Made by a program: the position numbers and the translations under genes. A model generated the notes under the pieces. It worked only from the letters and a program-made list of their open reading frames with translations. It had not been told where the DNA came from and ran no database searches. DNA of 64,000 nucleotides from Flammeovirgaceae bacterium UBA4465 (lineage in GTDB: Bacteria; Bacteroidota; Bacteroidia; Cytophagales; Cyclobacteriaceae): NCBI GenBank assembly GCA_905182375.1, contig CAJJBF010000009.1, positions 518,793 to 582,792 of the forward strand. Reading direction: 5' to 3'. This document shows positions 17,870 through 27,623 of the stretch, in pieces (within the stretch, counting starts at the first letter, position 1; the number at the start of each line of letters is the position of its first letter).

Positions 17870-20140
17870 ATGAATCAAAAAAAACACATCCATATGATGA
17901 GCCTTTTCTTCTGGCTTTTATTTGGTTCCATATTTATAGGTGCGCCCACATTTATTTATATGGTCAAAAATGATACTCTGGGCCTCTTTGGAGGGCTTCC
18001 TAGTTTAAACGATTTAGAAAAACCCAAAACAGATTTGTCATCCGAATTGATAAGTGCTGACGGCGTCTCTCTTGGAAAATATTTTAGAAAAAATCGAACG
18101 GCCATTACTTACGATGAACTTTCTCCTGAATTAATCAGTACCTTGTTGGTAACCGAAGATTATAGATTTAAAGAGCATTCGGGAATAGATCTTAAAGCTT
18201 TAGTTCGAGCGATCTTTGGAAAATTAACCTTCCAATTTAAAGGTGGTGGGAGTACGCTGACCATGCAATTAGCAGAAAATTTATATGGTACCAATTCTCA
18301 AAACCAAGGGGCGATCTATACTATTTCTAGTTTAGGGCAAATTGTTACCAAATTGAAAGAGTGGATCATCGCCTTCCAACTGGAACAGTCGTATACCAAA
18401 GAAGAAATTCTCGCCATGTATTTAAATACAGTGGAGTATGGCTCTAATTCCTTTGGCATACAGGTTGCTGCAAAAACCTTTTTTAACAAACTCCCCTCAG
18501 AACTTGATTACCAAGAATCAGCCAGCCTCATTGGATCCGTCAATAAGCCTACCCGTTACAATCCTGTTTATAATCCCAACGATGCCAAAGCCAAAAGAAC
18601 GGAAGTATTATATAACCTTTTAAAATATGATATTATTGAAAGGTCATTATACGACTCTTTAGTCCAAAAACCACTCCTTCTTAATTATAAAGTGGACAAT
18701 CAGCACCAAGGACTGGCCACCTATTTTCGCTCAGTGATCAGGAATAGACTGATGAATTGGTGCAAAGAAAATGGTTATGACCTTTTCAATGATGGACTAA
18801 AAATATACACCACCTTGGACAGCCGATTACAAAAACATGCGGAGACAGCCGTTACCGAAGAAATGAGTCGTTTACAGGCTTTATTCGAAGTACATTGGGA
18901 GGATAAAAATCCTTGGATAGATGAAAATAATCAAGAAATCAAAGGTTTTTTGGAATCTGCTATCAAACGAACGGCCACTTACAATAATTTACAACTTAAA
19001 TTTCCAGATGCCCCTGATTCGATCAAATATTATCTGGAACAACCTAAAAAAATCAAAGTTTTCTCATGGGATGGAGAAAAAGACACCCTTTTAAGCCCGC
19101 TCGATTCTGTGCGTTATTATAAGCGCTTTCTACAAGCCGGGTTTTTAGCGATGGATCCAAATTCTGGTCATATTAAAGCTTGGGTTGGCGGCATTGATTA
19201 TAAATATTTTCAATATGACCACGTAAAGCAAGGCAAGCGTCAACCCGGATCTACCTTTAAGCCCATTGTATATACCGCCGCCATAGACAATGGCTATTCG
19301 CCGTGCTACGAGGTCGTAGATGCTGCTGTCAGCTACGCCGTACCCGGACAAATTCCCCCTGTCTGGCGTCCAAATAATTCATCCGGCAAATACAGCGGAG
19401 AAGTCATGACGATCAGACAAGCAATGGCCAGATCTGTAAACTCCATTACGGCTTTTATTATGAGTAAGGTCGGACCAAGCAATGTGGTTGATTATGCTCG
19501 AAAATTGGGATTTACCAGTCCCCTGAATGCGGTACCCTCATTATGCCTTGGTACAGATGATGTTTCTCTTTATGAACTGGTCGGCGCCTATGCCACTTTT
19601 GTCAACAAGGGGAATTTTACTAAGCCTGAATACATTACTAAAATTGCTGATAAAAATGGAAATATTCTACAATATTTCATTCCTGAAACACGAGAGGCGT
19701 TGAACGAGCAAACAGCTAATCTGATGTTACATATGCTCAAAGGAGCCATAGAAGAGCGTGGTGGATCAGGAGTATCGCTTGATCCTTGGTTAAAAGAGAA
19801 TAACGATATAGGTGCTAAGACAGGTACCACACAAAATGGTTCAGATGGTTGGTTTATAGGTGTCACCAAAGACCTAGTAGCTGGCACATGGGTAGGAGGA
19901 GATGAGCGGAGTATTAGATTCAGGGAATGGATTTTAGGTCAAGGGGCCCGCACTGCCCGACCCATTTGGCAAAACTTCATGCTAAAAGCCTATCAGGACT
20001 CAACGCTCGATTATGAGCGAGCACCGTTCGCTCCACCCTCAACACAAATCACTGTCGAATTAGATTGTAATATTTATAAGGGTACCTACGGAAAAGATTC
20101 AACCTATTATGACATCGTCAATGAAGGTGATATATTCTAA
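17870..20140 (+). CDS. Class A penicillin-binding protein (PBP1A-like)
   Basis: Bifunctional peptidoglycan synthase anchored in the inner membrane. About 756 residues. One N-terminal helix is followed by a GT51 glycosyltransferase domain (catalytic glutamate in TEDYRFKEHSGID, then GGGSTLTMQLAENLY). The transpeptidase domain has the active serine in PGSTFKPIVY, the SVNS motif in ARSVNSITAF, and KTGTTQNGSDGWFIG. An earlier in-frame ATG at 17852 lies inside the previous gene; the ATG at 17870, one base after that gene's TAG, is preferred. uvrC starts directly after the stop. Confidence 0.95.
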   Translation: MNQKKHIHMMSLFFWLLFGSIFIGAPTFIYMVKNDTLGLFGGLPSLNDLEKPKTDLSSELISADGVSLGKYFRKNRTAITYDELSPELISTLLVTEDYRFKEHSGIDLKALVRAIFGKLTFQFKGGGSTLTMQLAENLYGTNSQNQGAIYTISSLGQIVTKLKEWIIAFQLEQSYTKEEILAMYLNTVEYGSNSFGIQVAAKTFFNKLPSELDYQESASLIGSVNKPTRYNPVYNPNDAKAKRTEVLYNLLKYDIIERSLYDSLVQKPLLLNYKVDNQHQGLATYFRSVIRNRLMNWCKENGYDLFNDGLKIYTTLDSRLQKHAETAVTEEMSRLQALFEVHWEDKNPWIDENNQEIKGFLESAIKRTATYNNLQLKFPDAPDSIKYYLEQPKKIKVFSWDGEKDTLLSPLDSVRYYKRFLQAGFLAMDPNSGHIKAWVGGIDYKYFQYDHVKQGKRQPGSTFKPIVYTAAIDNGYSPCYEVVDAAVSYAVPGQIPPVWRPNNSSGKYSGEVMTIRQAMARSVNSITAFIMSKVGPSNVVDYARKLGFTSPLNAVPSLCLGTDDVSLYELVGAYATFVNKGNFTKPEYITKIADKNGNILQYFIPETREALNEQTANLMLHMLKGAIEERGGSGVSLDPWLKENNDIGAKTGTTQNGSDGWFIGVTKDLVAGTWVGGDERSIRFREWILGQGARTARPIWQNFMLKAYQDSTLDYERAPFAPPSTQITVELDCNIYKGTYGKDSTYYDIVNEGDIF

Positions 20141-21943
20141 ATGGAACATTTTCAGTTTGATAAAACTTCTTACAATCATATCCCCAAAGAACCGGGTGTT
20201 TATAAATTTTTTCATACTTCAGGAACTCTTCTATATGTCGGCAAAGCTAAGGTTTTGAAAAATCGAGTAGCTAGCTATTTTAATAATAAAAACTTACTCA
20301 ATAAAAAAACACAACGACTAGTTAGTCAGATCGATACCATTGAGGTCACCATTGTAAATTCTGAATACGATGCCTTGCTGTTGGAAAATAACTTAATTAA
20401 AGAAAATCAGCCTAAATTCAATATCTTATTAAAGGACGATAAAACATTCCCTTTTCTGGTGGTTACCCGCGAACGATTTCCAAAAATATATGCTACACGG
20501 AAAGTAGACCCTGATAAGGGGACCCATTTCGGTCCTTACACCAGCGTACGAGCCATGCATAAAGCTTTGGACCTAATCAGTAAACTTTATCATGTAAGAT
20601 CATGTAGTCTCAACCTTTCAGAGAAAAACATTAGCAACTTGAAATTCAAAGTATGCCTCGAATATCATATTGGAAATTGTTTAGGCCCCTGCGAAGGTCT
20701 CCAATCTGAAAAAGATTATTTAAAGGAAATCGATCAAGCCAAGCACATCCTCAAAGGCATCATTCACCCTATTAAAACACGGCTGAAGGAAGACATGAAC
20801 CATTCAGCTGATCTCCTTAAATTTGAGTTGGCAGCTGAATATAAGTCTAAATTACAATTACTGGAAACCTTTCAGTCCAAATCATTGATTGTCAATCCGA
20901 GTATCACAGATATTGATATTGTCACCATCCTTAGTGGAGAAGACATCAGTTATCTCAACTTTATGAAAATTGAAATGGGGACGATAAGAGCATCTGAAAC
21001 CGTCTTGATTAAATCTCGACTTAAAGAGAAAACAGAGGAAATCATGGCCTACGCAGTACCTGTTCTCCGACAAAAGTTCAATAGCCACAGCCCTACCATC
21101 ATTTCCAACTTCATTTTTGAGCTCACCAACATCAACATCATTATACCACAAATAGGTGATAAGAAGAAATTACTGGATCTTTCTCTGAAGAATGCATTTA
21201 TGTTCAAGCAGAATCATCTGCGAATTAAAACGAAACAACAAGACGATTCAGAACGTACCCTACGACAATTGCAAGATGATCTAAGGTTAAAATCTATTCC
21301 TCGAGTTATCGAATGCTTTGACAACTCCAACATACAAGGCGCCCACCCTACCGCGAGTATGGTATATTTTAAGAATGGAAAACCCTTAAAACAGCAATAT
21401 CGCCATTATAATATCAAAACTGTAATTGGCCCTGATGACTTCTCTTCAATGACCGAAATCATACACCGCAGATATGAACGCCTGTTAACAGAGAATAAGA
21501 ATCTACCTGATCTCATCGTAGTAGATGGGGGGAAGGGCCAACTGAGTGCTGCTTGTATCTCCCTTAAAAACCTAGGCATATACGGAAAAATCCCCATTAT
21601 CGGAATTGCCAAAAGATTGGAGGAAATTTATTTTCCAGAAGATTCAATTCCTATTTACCTCAGCAAGAAATCCTCCACCCTTAAATTGTTACAATTTATC
21701 AGAGATGAAGCCCATAGATTTGCAATTAACCACCATCGTAACATTCGTTCAAATGATTCTATTACATCAATACTCGATGGTATACCAGGTATAGGCCCTA
21801 AAAATAAGACCCTTTTGCTTACAAAATTTAAAACACTAAGCCAAATTCGGAAAGCCTCCGTCTCTGTTCTGACAAATGCTATAGGCAATAAGTTGGCAGT
21901 AAGGCTGCATAACTATTTCAATAAAAAAAAGGGACCCCAATAG
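20141..21943 (+). CDS. uvrC: Excinuclease ABC subunit C
   Basis: Makes both incisions in nucleotide excision repair as part of UvrABC. 600 residues. The N-terminal GIY-YIG domain (PGVYKFFHTSGTLLYVGKAK) provides the 3' cut; a UvrB-binding UVR region follows (about residues 200-235); the RNase H-like C-terminal nuclease contains ECFDNSNIQG and VVDGGKGQLS; helix-hairpin-helix motifs end the protein (ILDGIPGIGPKN). Its ATG abuts the PBP stop codon with no spacer. The stop lies inside a hairpin terminator. Confidence 0.97.
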   Translation: MEHFQFDKTSYNHIPKEPGVYKFFHTSGTLLYVGKAKVLKNRVASYFNNKNLLNKKTQRLVSQIDTIEVTIVNSEYDALLLENNLIKENQPKFNILLKDDKTFPFLVVTRERFPKIYATRKVDPDKGTHFGPYTSVRAMHKALDLISKLYHVRSCSLNLSEKNISNLKFKVCLEYHIGNCLGPCEGLQSEKDYLKEIDQAKHILKGIIHPIKTRLKEDMNHSADLLKFELAAEYKSKLQLLETFQSKSLIVNPSITDIDIVTILSGEDISYLNFMKIEMGTIRASETVLIKSRLKEKTEEIMAYAVPVLRQKFNSHSPTIISNFIFELTNINIIIPQIGDKKKLLDLSLKNAFMFKQNHLRIKTKQQDDSERTLRQLQDDLRLKSIPRVIECFDNSNIQGAHPTASMVYFKNGKPLKQQYRHYNIKTVIGPDDFSSMTEIIHRRYERLLTENKNLPDLIVVDGGKGQLSAACISLKNLGIYGKIPIIGIAKRLEEIYFPEDSIPIYLSKKSSTLKLLQFIRDEAHRFAINHHRNIRSNDSITSILDGIPGIGPKNKTLLLTKFKTLSQIRKASVSVLTNAIGNKLAVRLHNYFNKKKGPQ

Positions 21944-21953
21944 CTCCCTTTTA
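21925..21953. terminator. Bidirectional rho-independent terminator between uvrC and gldN
   Basis: AAAAGGGA (21927-21934) pairs with TCCCTTTT (21945-21952) around a 10-nt loop, with an A-tract before and a T-tract after. It therefore works on both strands and sits between convergent uvrC (+) and the gld operon (-), with the uvrC stop inside the loop. Confidence 0.8.
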
Positions 21954-21975
21954 TATTACTGTATATAGATATTAT

Positions 21976-22812
21976 TTAATTCTCCCATAAATTACTCTCG
22001 AACTCCATCAATTCCATCTCAGCTTGTTGCTGTAATATCAAGGCTCTCATGGGATCCTGAGCAATTTGGTCAGCATACATCTGTCTAATATCTAAATTCT
22101 GAGAATTAGATACCCCTATTACCGGTGCATTGAAGAGTCTCAGTTCCAATGCATCAGCTAAATTTACATGCGCCCCCGGATTTTGCTCGTTAAACCAGTA
22201 TGCTCTGTCTTTATAGGGTCCTCTGAACAATTTGACAACATCATCATATCTAAAACTAGCTACCTTTTTTTCAAATTGAATTTCATAATTTGGATTGGCA
22301 GGAATACCTATGGTGAGCGCCCTGATGTAATAATACATTCTTGATCTCATACGATCAAAAATAAGATCCTCTCTAATATATATCTTATTAAATTCAGTCG
22401 GATCAATATCACCATAATTTTTCCCATCACCCTCAGTCTCCTCTTCTGCCTCATCTCCAAAACCACCCCCAAAACCGAAATCATCTCCTCCACCTTGAAT
22501 CTCATATTGCAGCGCCGATATGAATTCATCATCAGGCATTGGTCGCAAACATGAATCAGACATATAGGGCTGGAGCAATCCATCTTTGGCTCCTTGAATC
22601 ATCAAGGCCGACAGCTCCGAATTTTTTGAATTAAATGGTTGATTTTGTCTTTGTGTCAGGTTTAATCTCCTAAACAGCGTTTTTTTCCAAAAAATGTGAA
22701 TAGGATCAACCTCTGGTTTGATTATCTCAGTTGCCGCCACTGGTGGCTCCACTCGTTGTGCCTGGACTTCCACAAGATATATGAGTCAAAAACTAAATAA
22801 CAATTTTTTCAT
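21976..22812 (-). pseudogene. gldN: gldN, type IX secretion component, in-frame TGA in signal peptide
   Basis: GldN/PorN is a periplasmic partner of the GldK ring and is required for type IX secretion. The domain is complete (FWKKTLFRRLNLTQRQNQPF onward, about 265 residues). The natural start is the ATG at 22810-22812, which overlaps the end of gldM by 20 bases, but codon 9 is TGA (22786-22788): MKKLLFSF-stop-LIYLVEVQAQR. Reading that codon as Trp (TGG) restores a perfect signal peptide, so a single substitution explains it. The only downstream in-frame start option is GTG at 22771-22773, which would lack a signal peptide. An Asp/Glu/Gly-rich insert (GGGDDFGFGGGFGDEAEEE) lies near residues 80-100. 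Sequence error remains possible. Confidence 0.8.
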
Positions 22813-24472
22813 CTTTCTTAATTTTTAAATCTATTTTAACGGGAATTGACATACTTCGATTGTATGCATTGAAATTTTCAACATTCCCTTTAAAATTTTG
22901 TCTTTTCACCTGCTTGAATTCTAATACCAATATATCTCCCTTGCGGGCCGAAGAAGCAATGGCAGATAAGTTTAATTTACCGCTTCCTTTAACGCTCTGT
23001 CTACCTATCCCTCCACTCACCAATGTAGCCACGATTTGAGACACTTGAAATTTAGCATCATCCGGCAAAAACTCCTTAAATCCTGCATCTGGAATTGCTC
23101 TTATAGACAATCTCGCCGTTTTTGCAGGAATTCCTTTAGAAACATCAACTTCTCCGCGATCCGAAAAAGCCTTAATTTCAACCGCTGGGATAGGTCTTAC
23201 GCCAAAAGTTCTTGAACCAATTCTATTGCCATTACTAGAAACGCTCAAAACCACTTCTTTTGATTTGGGTACTATCGTCACCGCACCTGCAGTGGCTCCT
23301 TTAATCGTAGATCCTCCTTTCGCAGAAAATGTCGGATTGTAGGTAGTTCCTAACGCAGGTACTTGAACATCTAACTTATTTCCACAGTTGAAATAAAGTG
23401 CCCCTACCGACGCCGATTGAATCTGAATGACCGGCTTCATCACGAAATACTCTTCAGTACTTGAATAAGTGGTATCTCCCCCACCGGGTAAATCAATAGT
23501 TATGGCTGCTTCGAAGGTTTGACGCTTTTGCATTTCTTTTCCTGCAAACTTTGCCGAGGCTGTAAACTCTACTAATCCCACGCCACCTTCAACTGCTATC
23601 GGTTTTCCGTTATAAGTCATCGTAGGAACAATTGCTGAAGCAGAGGCTGCAATAAACATCTCCGCCTTATAGGATGTTCCAGCCGCAACATACTTCGACT
23701 CAGGCCTTACCATGGCCACAATCTGGTCAAAGGCAATATCGCCCGCTCCCACTTTTGTTGATAAGAAGGCCATCGCTCGTGTTTCATAGCTCAAAACCTT
23801 TGACTGAAAGTCAGCAACAGTAGCTAGACAAGCAGGAGTAGGTGAATCAGAAAAAGCGAGCTGTGCAAAAACCTTACCGGCTTGATTAGGATCTTTATTG
23901 TAAACAGGATCGTCAATGGCATCTACGGCAATTGCTTTATATTTCAAAAGTTCTGATTCTGGCGCACCAAATTCATCCATAATAGATTTAATCTCCTCAG
24001 CAAAACCATTTAATTGATCCTTTATCTCTTGACCTTTACCTTGACCTCCTTCTTCTACGGGCATCATATAATGTCCCACCTTACTGTAGTCTGTTTTACC
24101 TGCCAAATTTTTAGCATCGCCCACATAGGTGGGTTCATACTCAATATAGCCCCCAGTAATGGCAACCATCGTGTCCTTGAGCGCAACCATTTTTGTCATT
24201 AAAGCATCCGTTTTCTCATGAACTAATTTAGCCGCTTCCATGACCTTTAAATCTGCCTCTCGGTTACCTGTCTCATCCACAGTCCTGACAATGCTCTCCA
24301 TTATCTGCACGTTTCTCTCTTTGGTTTCATTATTTGCACTTACCAAACTTTCATTAATAAAGACGAATTTATCAATAATGGTATTACTCACATTTAGCGC
24401 CAATAAAGCAGTCAGCACTAAATACATCATACCGACCATTTTTTGACGTCCTGTTTCTTTCCCTCCTGACAT
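22793..24472 (-). CDS. gldM: Gliding motility / type IX secretion protein GldM
   Basis: With GldL, forms the proton-driven inner-membrane motor of type IX secretion; its periplasmic arm reaches the GldK/N ring. 559 residues, at the long end for the family. The N-terminal GGKETGRQKMVGMMYLVLTALLALNVS carries the single transmembrane helix (quoted in part: MVGMMYLVLTALLALNVS), followed by a helical bundle and the beta-domain series of the periplasmic arm. It follows gldL by about 40 bp and overlaps gldN. Confidence 0.96.
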   Translation of the reverse strand: MSGGKETGRQKMVGMMYLVLTALLALNVSNTIIDKFVFINESLVSANNETKERNVQIMESIVRTVDETGNREADLKVMEAAKLVHEKTDALMTKMVALKDTMVAITGGYIEYEPTYVGDAKNLAGKTDYSKVGHYMMPVEEGGQGKGQEIKDQLNGFAEEIKSIMDEFGAPESELLKYKAIAVDAIDDPVYNKDPNQAGKVFAQLAFSDSPTPACLATVADFQSKVLSYETRAMAFLSTKVGAGDIAFDQIVAMVRPESKYVAAGTSYKAEMFIAASASAIVPTMTYNGKPIAVEGGVGLVEFTASAKFAGKEMQKRQTFEAAITIDLPGGGDTTYSSTEEYFVMKPVIQIQSASVGALYFNCGNKLDVQVPALGTTYNPTFSAKGGSTIKGATAGAVTIVPKSKEVVLSVSSNGNRIGSRTFGVRPIPAVEIKAFSDRGEVDVSKGIPAKTARLSIRAIPDAGFKEFLPDDAKFQVSQIVATLVSGGIGRQSVKGSGKLNLSAIASSARKGDILVLEFKQVKRQNFKGNVENFNAYNRSMSIPVKIDLKIKKDEKIVI

Positions 24473-24511
24473 AATTTATCTTTTGTTCAGTTTAAATTAA
24501 TTTGTTAAGAA

Positions 24512-25324
24512 TCAACTTTTCATGGCAGTCAACATGCCGCCATAGACTTTATTTAAATTCTCAACATTAGAAGTTAATTGATTCAACTGTACTTGAAAAG
24601 CTGCCGTCTCTTTGCCCGCTTCTGCCATACTTTCTAACGCATCTGTAACATTAGAATAAAATTTATTCAATGCTTTGGTATGACTTTGAGAATCTTGAAG
24701 CTCCATTTCATACAAGGCGTTCAAAGCACTCAAACTTTTCGTAACCGTCAATACTTGCTCTTGGTAACCCTTTGCTCCCTTAGATGCTTCTGACATTGCT
24801 CCCAATGCTTGCATGGACGTACCGTAGGATTTATTCATTTCGGTAAGCGTTTTCGATGCTGATCGCATATTGTCAGCATATTCATTGGTAGCCACCGCGG
24901 CATCGCTGAGATTTGACATTTTACCTGCCGTGTCTGCAAGATTTCTCATACCATCACCTAAACCCTTTAATAAGTCAGGTCCAATTTTAGCATCCTCCAT
25001 AACTTTGTCCATCTGGGCTGAAATTCCTGTGGAGACCGCTGCTGGTGCAGCCGCTCTTTTTGGTGACACAGGACCATCATAATCAAGCGCAAGTTCAGGA
25101 TAAACCTTTGACCACTCAGGATCAGGATGTGGCGGCTCAAAAGCACTTAAAAAGAAAATGACCGCTTCAACAGTCAATCCCACACCTAGCATAATAGCGG
25201 ATCCGGGTAAGTGAAGAATTTTAAACATGGCACCTACAATTACAACTGCAGCTCCAATACCATATACTTTAGGCATAATGGTATTGAATAATAAATCCAT
25301 GAAGCCTCCTTTTTTCTCGCTCAT
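24512..25324 (-). CDS. gldL: Gliding motility / type IX secretion motor protein GldL
   Basis: Inner-membrane stator-like subunit of the GldLM motor. 270 residues: two N-terminal helices (VYGIGAAVVIVGAMFKILHLPG and IMLGVGLTVEAVIFFLSAFEPP), with the intramembrane glutamate implicated in proton flow in the second (VEAVIFF), then a long cytoplasmic domain rich in helices and Ala/Ser. Order gldK-gldL-gldM-gldN is conserved. Confidence 0.96.
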   Translation of the reverse strand: MSEKKGGFMDLLFNTIMPKVYGIGAAVVIVGAMFKILHLPGSAIMLGVGLTVEAVIFFLSAFEPPHPDPEWSKVYPELALDYDGPVSPKRAAAPAAVSTGISAQMDKVMEDAKIGPDLLKGLGDGMRNLADTAGKMSNLSDAAVATNEYADNMRSASKTLTEMNKSYGTSMQALGAMSEASKGAKGYQEQVLTVTKSLSALNALYEMELQDSQSHTKALNKFYSNVTDALESMAEAGKETAAFQVQLNQLTSNVENLNKVYGGMLTAMKS

Positions 25325-25351
25325 ATTTTTGTTGTTTTAGTTATTAAATAA

Positions 25352-26404
25352 TTAAAAAGCAAATGATTGCGTTGATCTTCCAATATAAGACATGGCACAT
25401 CTGAAGCCAAGCGAAGCTCGAGCCGTATCCTTGTGCTCAAATGATCTGGTTCCTGTCTCGATATAATAGGCGATATCTTTCCAAGAACCTCCTCTAGTTA
25501 CTTTTTCCGCTATTCTCTCATCGTAATAAGTCGGATTCAAATCCCACACTAACGGAACAGAAGAGGGGTTATAAGCATCTTCACACCATTCGGCAACATT
25601 ACCTGACATGTCATAGAGCCCATAATCATTGGCGAAAAAAGTTGCTGTGGGCGCTGCGTAAGAGAATCCATCATCATAATAGTTTCCACGACCTGGTTTA
25701 AAATTGGCGAGCAAACATCCTTTCATGTTTCTTGCGTATGGATTGCCCCAAGGGTATTTAACCATGTCTCTTCCTCCTCTTGATGCATACTCCCATTCTG
25801 CCTCAGACGGAAGTCTAAAAGCAGGCATGATTGGTAGACCTTGCTCTACTCTGTAAGCATTTAAATAGTTAGTTCTCCACTCACAAAAGTATCTTGCTGC
25901 ATTCCAATTAACTCCAACAACAGGATAATCATCAAAAGCCGGGTGTGACCAATAATAGTCGACCATTGGGTCCCCCATGTGATGGGTAAAGTCTGTCATC
26001 CATACGGTCGTATCTGGTTTCACTTGCTCCAGCGTCAAGCCTTCAGGCAACTCTATATCAGAGGCCTCAGCTAAACTTTCGGTCATCTGACGGTATTCGT
26101 TATTGGTTATTTCTGTGTCATCCATGAAGAAGGCACTAATGGTAATCTGTTTGTTGAAGTTGATTTGTGTCGCAGCAACATCTTGATCAGCTTGTCCCAT
26201 GTGAAAGGTGCCTGCTCTTACCGCCATCATACCAAAGGGTCTAGTCATCTCCCAACCCTCCCGATCTGGGACACCGTAGACTTCTCCTCGATCTTTTGAT
26301 GCGCCGCCACCAGATAACCCTCCTATCAAACCACAACTAGAAAACGCCAAGGCTAGTCCTAGTATCTGAATCGCCGGTAATTTCGTATTTTTTTTAATTC
26401 TCAT
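25352..26404 (-). CDS. gldK: Gliding motility / type IX secretion lipoprotein GldK
   Basis: Outer-membrane-associated lipoprotein forming the periplasmic ring of type IX secretion with GldN. It contains a formylglycine-generating-enzyme/sulfatase-modifying-factor-like fold: GTFHMGQ near the start, the TEITNNEY strand, FRLPSEAEWEYASRGG, GNVAEWCEDAY and VTRGGSW. The frame is open to 26461, but the ATG at 26402-26404 gives a standard lipoprotein signal ending in the lipobox LAFSSC. About 350 residues. The FGE-like fold is structural in GldK; no catalytic role is implied. Confidence 0.95.
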   Translation of the reverse strand: MRIKKNTKLPAIQILGLALAFSSCGLIGGLSGGGASKDRGEVYGVPDREGWEMTRPFGMMAVRAGTFHMGQADQDVAATQINFNKQITISAFFMDDTEITNNEYRQMTESLAEASDIELPEGLTLEQVKPDTTVWMTDFTHHMGDPMVDYYWSHPAFDDYPVVGVNWNAARYFCEWRTNYLNAYRVEQGLPIMPAFRLPSEAEWEYASRGGRDMVKYPWGNPYARNMKGCLLANFKPGRGNYYDDGFSYAAPTATFFANDYGLYDMSGNVAEWCEDAYNPSSVPLVWDLNPTYYDERIAEKVTRGGSWKDIAYYIETGTRSFEHKDTARASLGFRCAMSYIGRSTQSFAF

Positions 26405-26475
26405 AATAGGTATCTTAAAACTGCAATCATAATAATAAATGTCTAATGCAATCTTACGCATGGTAATTTAAGCCT

Positions 26476-26508
26476 TAAATATAAACTGAATATAAATTAG
26501 TCACCAAA
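26476..26508 (-). promoter_or_regulatory. Candidate promoter of the gldKLMN operon
   Basis: On the minus strand TTTG (26508-26505) is followed after 21 nt by TATATTTA (26483-26476), close to the Bacteroidota pattern TTTG-N(17-23)-TAnnTTTG with one mismatch in the last base. It lies about 72 bp before the gldK ATG and downstream of porP/sprF, so gldKLMN may have its own promoter. Confidence 0.5.
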
Positions 26509-26550
26509 AATTCAATAGTATAAATTGAAAACAATGTGAATTTTAGCATA

Positions 26551-27522
26551 TTAGTTTATAAATCTGGGTGTTTTTATCTTTTTTTTTCCTCCGATAACAA
26601 AATCTAAGAGGTCGTATCTTATATAAATCTCTTGAGAAGTTGCCTTTTTCGCTTGACTGTCTTGGACAACTAAATCTAAAGCAAAACCTAATTTTAATCT
26701 ATTTTTTTCCATCAAACTATATCCCCCCATAACAACAAAAGCTTCTGACCACCTGTAAGAAGCGCCTAGCCACATTCTGGTGTTATATTGAACTTGGGCT
26801 CCTAAGTCAAAGGTCAAGGTATTCAAATCTGTTTTAACAACCAAATTTGGTCTGAATTCTAACCCCTTTTTTAGGGTCCTGAATGCCCCGAACATGAGCG
26901 TGTAGTTTGTTAACAACTTATTGGAGAACCCTGATAAGCCATAATTGAACTTCGGCTGGGTAAGGTTAGAAATACTTAATCCAACATAACTATTCCGCGG
27001 TAAGGAATACAAGGCACCCACAGCTAAGTTGAATAAAGTTTGTGTCTCTTTGGTTCCGATTTTATTTAAGGGATCTCCGGAATCATTGAAGCGAAGCTCA
27101 TTGAAATTCTGTGATCGAGAAATGATCCCGGGCATTAAACCCAAAATAAGTTCAGATTCGTTGAGATCAATTTTATAGGAAAGCGGTAAATTTAGGACCA
27201 TATTATTGACCGGACCCATCGTTTCATTCAATAGGGATACTCCAATGCCAGAGAACTTCTTGCTGACTGGCACCGACATATTGAACACTGAAGAGGACGG
27301 TGCCCCTCCCTTTCCATCGAATGATGTTTTATAACCTGTCCATTGACTTCTCACTTGCAAGATAACATGAGCCCTCTGATCGTTACCTACCCACGCTGGA
27401 TTATGTAAAGTCGGATTCATAATACTATAACCTACAAAAGAATCATTTTGGGCCTGAACGGACAAGCTAAGCAGGATGCTTCCCAATATTCCCAAAGCAG
27501 TTAAAACAAATCTATCCCTCAT
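26551..27522 (-). CDS. PorP/SprF-family type IX secretion outer-membrane protein
   Basis: A 323-residue protein with a signal peptide (ILLSLSVQAQ) and a beta-barrel-like pattern of alternating strands. The N-terminal FVGYSIMNPTLHNPAWVGND is the family signature. PorP/SprF proteins interact with the motor complex and with surface adhesins, often as partners of specific substrates. This copy sits directly upstream of gldKLMN, a conserved position that suggests the core PorP rather than a substrate-linked paralogue. Confidence 0.88.
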   Translation of the reverse strand: MRDRFVLTALGILGSILLSLSVQAQNDSFVGYSIMNPTLHNPAWVGNDQRAHVILQVRSQWTGYKTSFDGKGGAPSSSVFNMSVPVSKKFSGIGVSLLNETMGPVNNMVLNLPLSYKIDLNESELILGLMPGIISRSQNFNELRFNDSGDPLNKIGTKETQTLFNLAVGALYSLPRNSYVGLSISNLTQPKFNYGLSGFSNKLLTNYTLMFGAFRTLKKGLEFRPNLVVKTDLNTLTFDLGAQVQYNTRMWLGASYRWSEAFVVMGGYSLMEKNRLKLGFALDLVVQDSQAKKATSQEIYIRYDLLDFVIGGKKKIKTPRFIN

Positions 27523-27623
27523 TTACTTCTAGAAATTTGTGACTCGTCACAAATTCTTACCGATTTTAAGAATTTTGTTCCATTCTCCATAACTTTGACC
27601 GAAGCACTTTGTTTTTAATATAT

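Noticed and set aside
22786..22788. TGA read as an amino acid (alternative genetic code or selenocysteine)
   Set aside because: TGA serves as the ordinary stop of other genes here (for example at 7525-7527, read on the minus strand) and Trp is encoded by TGG throughout; no SECIS-like context was seen and GldN has no selenocysteine tradition.
25352..26404. Sulfatase-modifying or formylglycine-generating enzyme
   Set aside because: The FGE-like fold is the normal architecture of GldK; the lipobox and the gldL-gldM-gldN neighbours make the gliding/secretion role clear.
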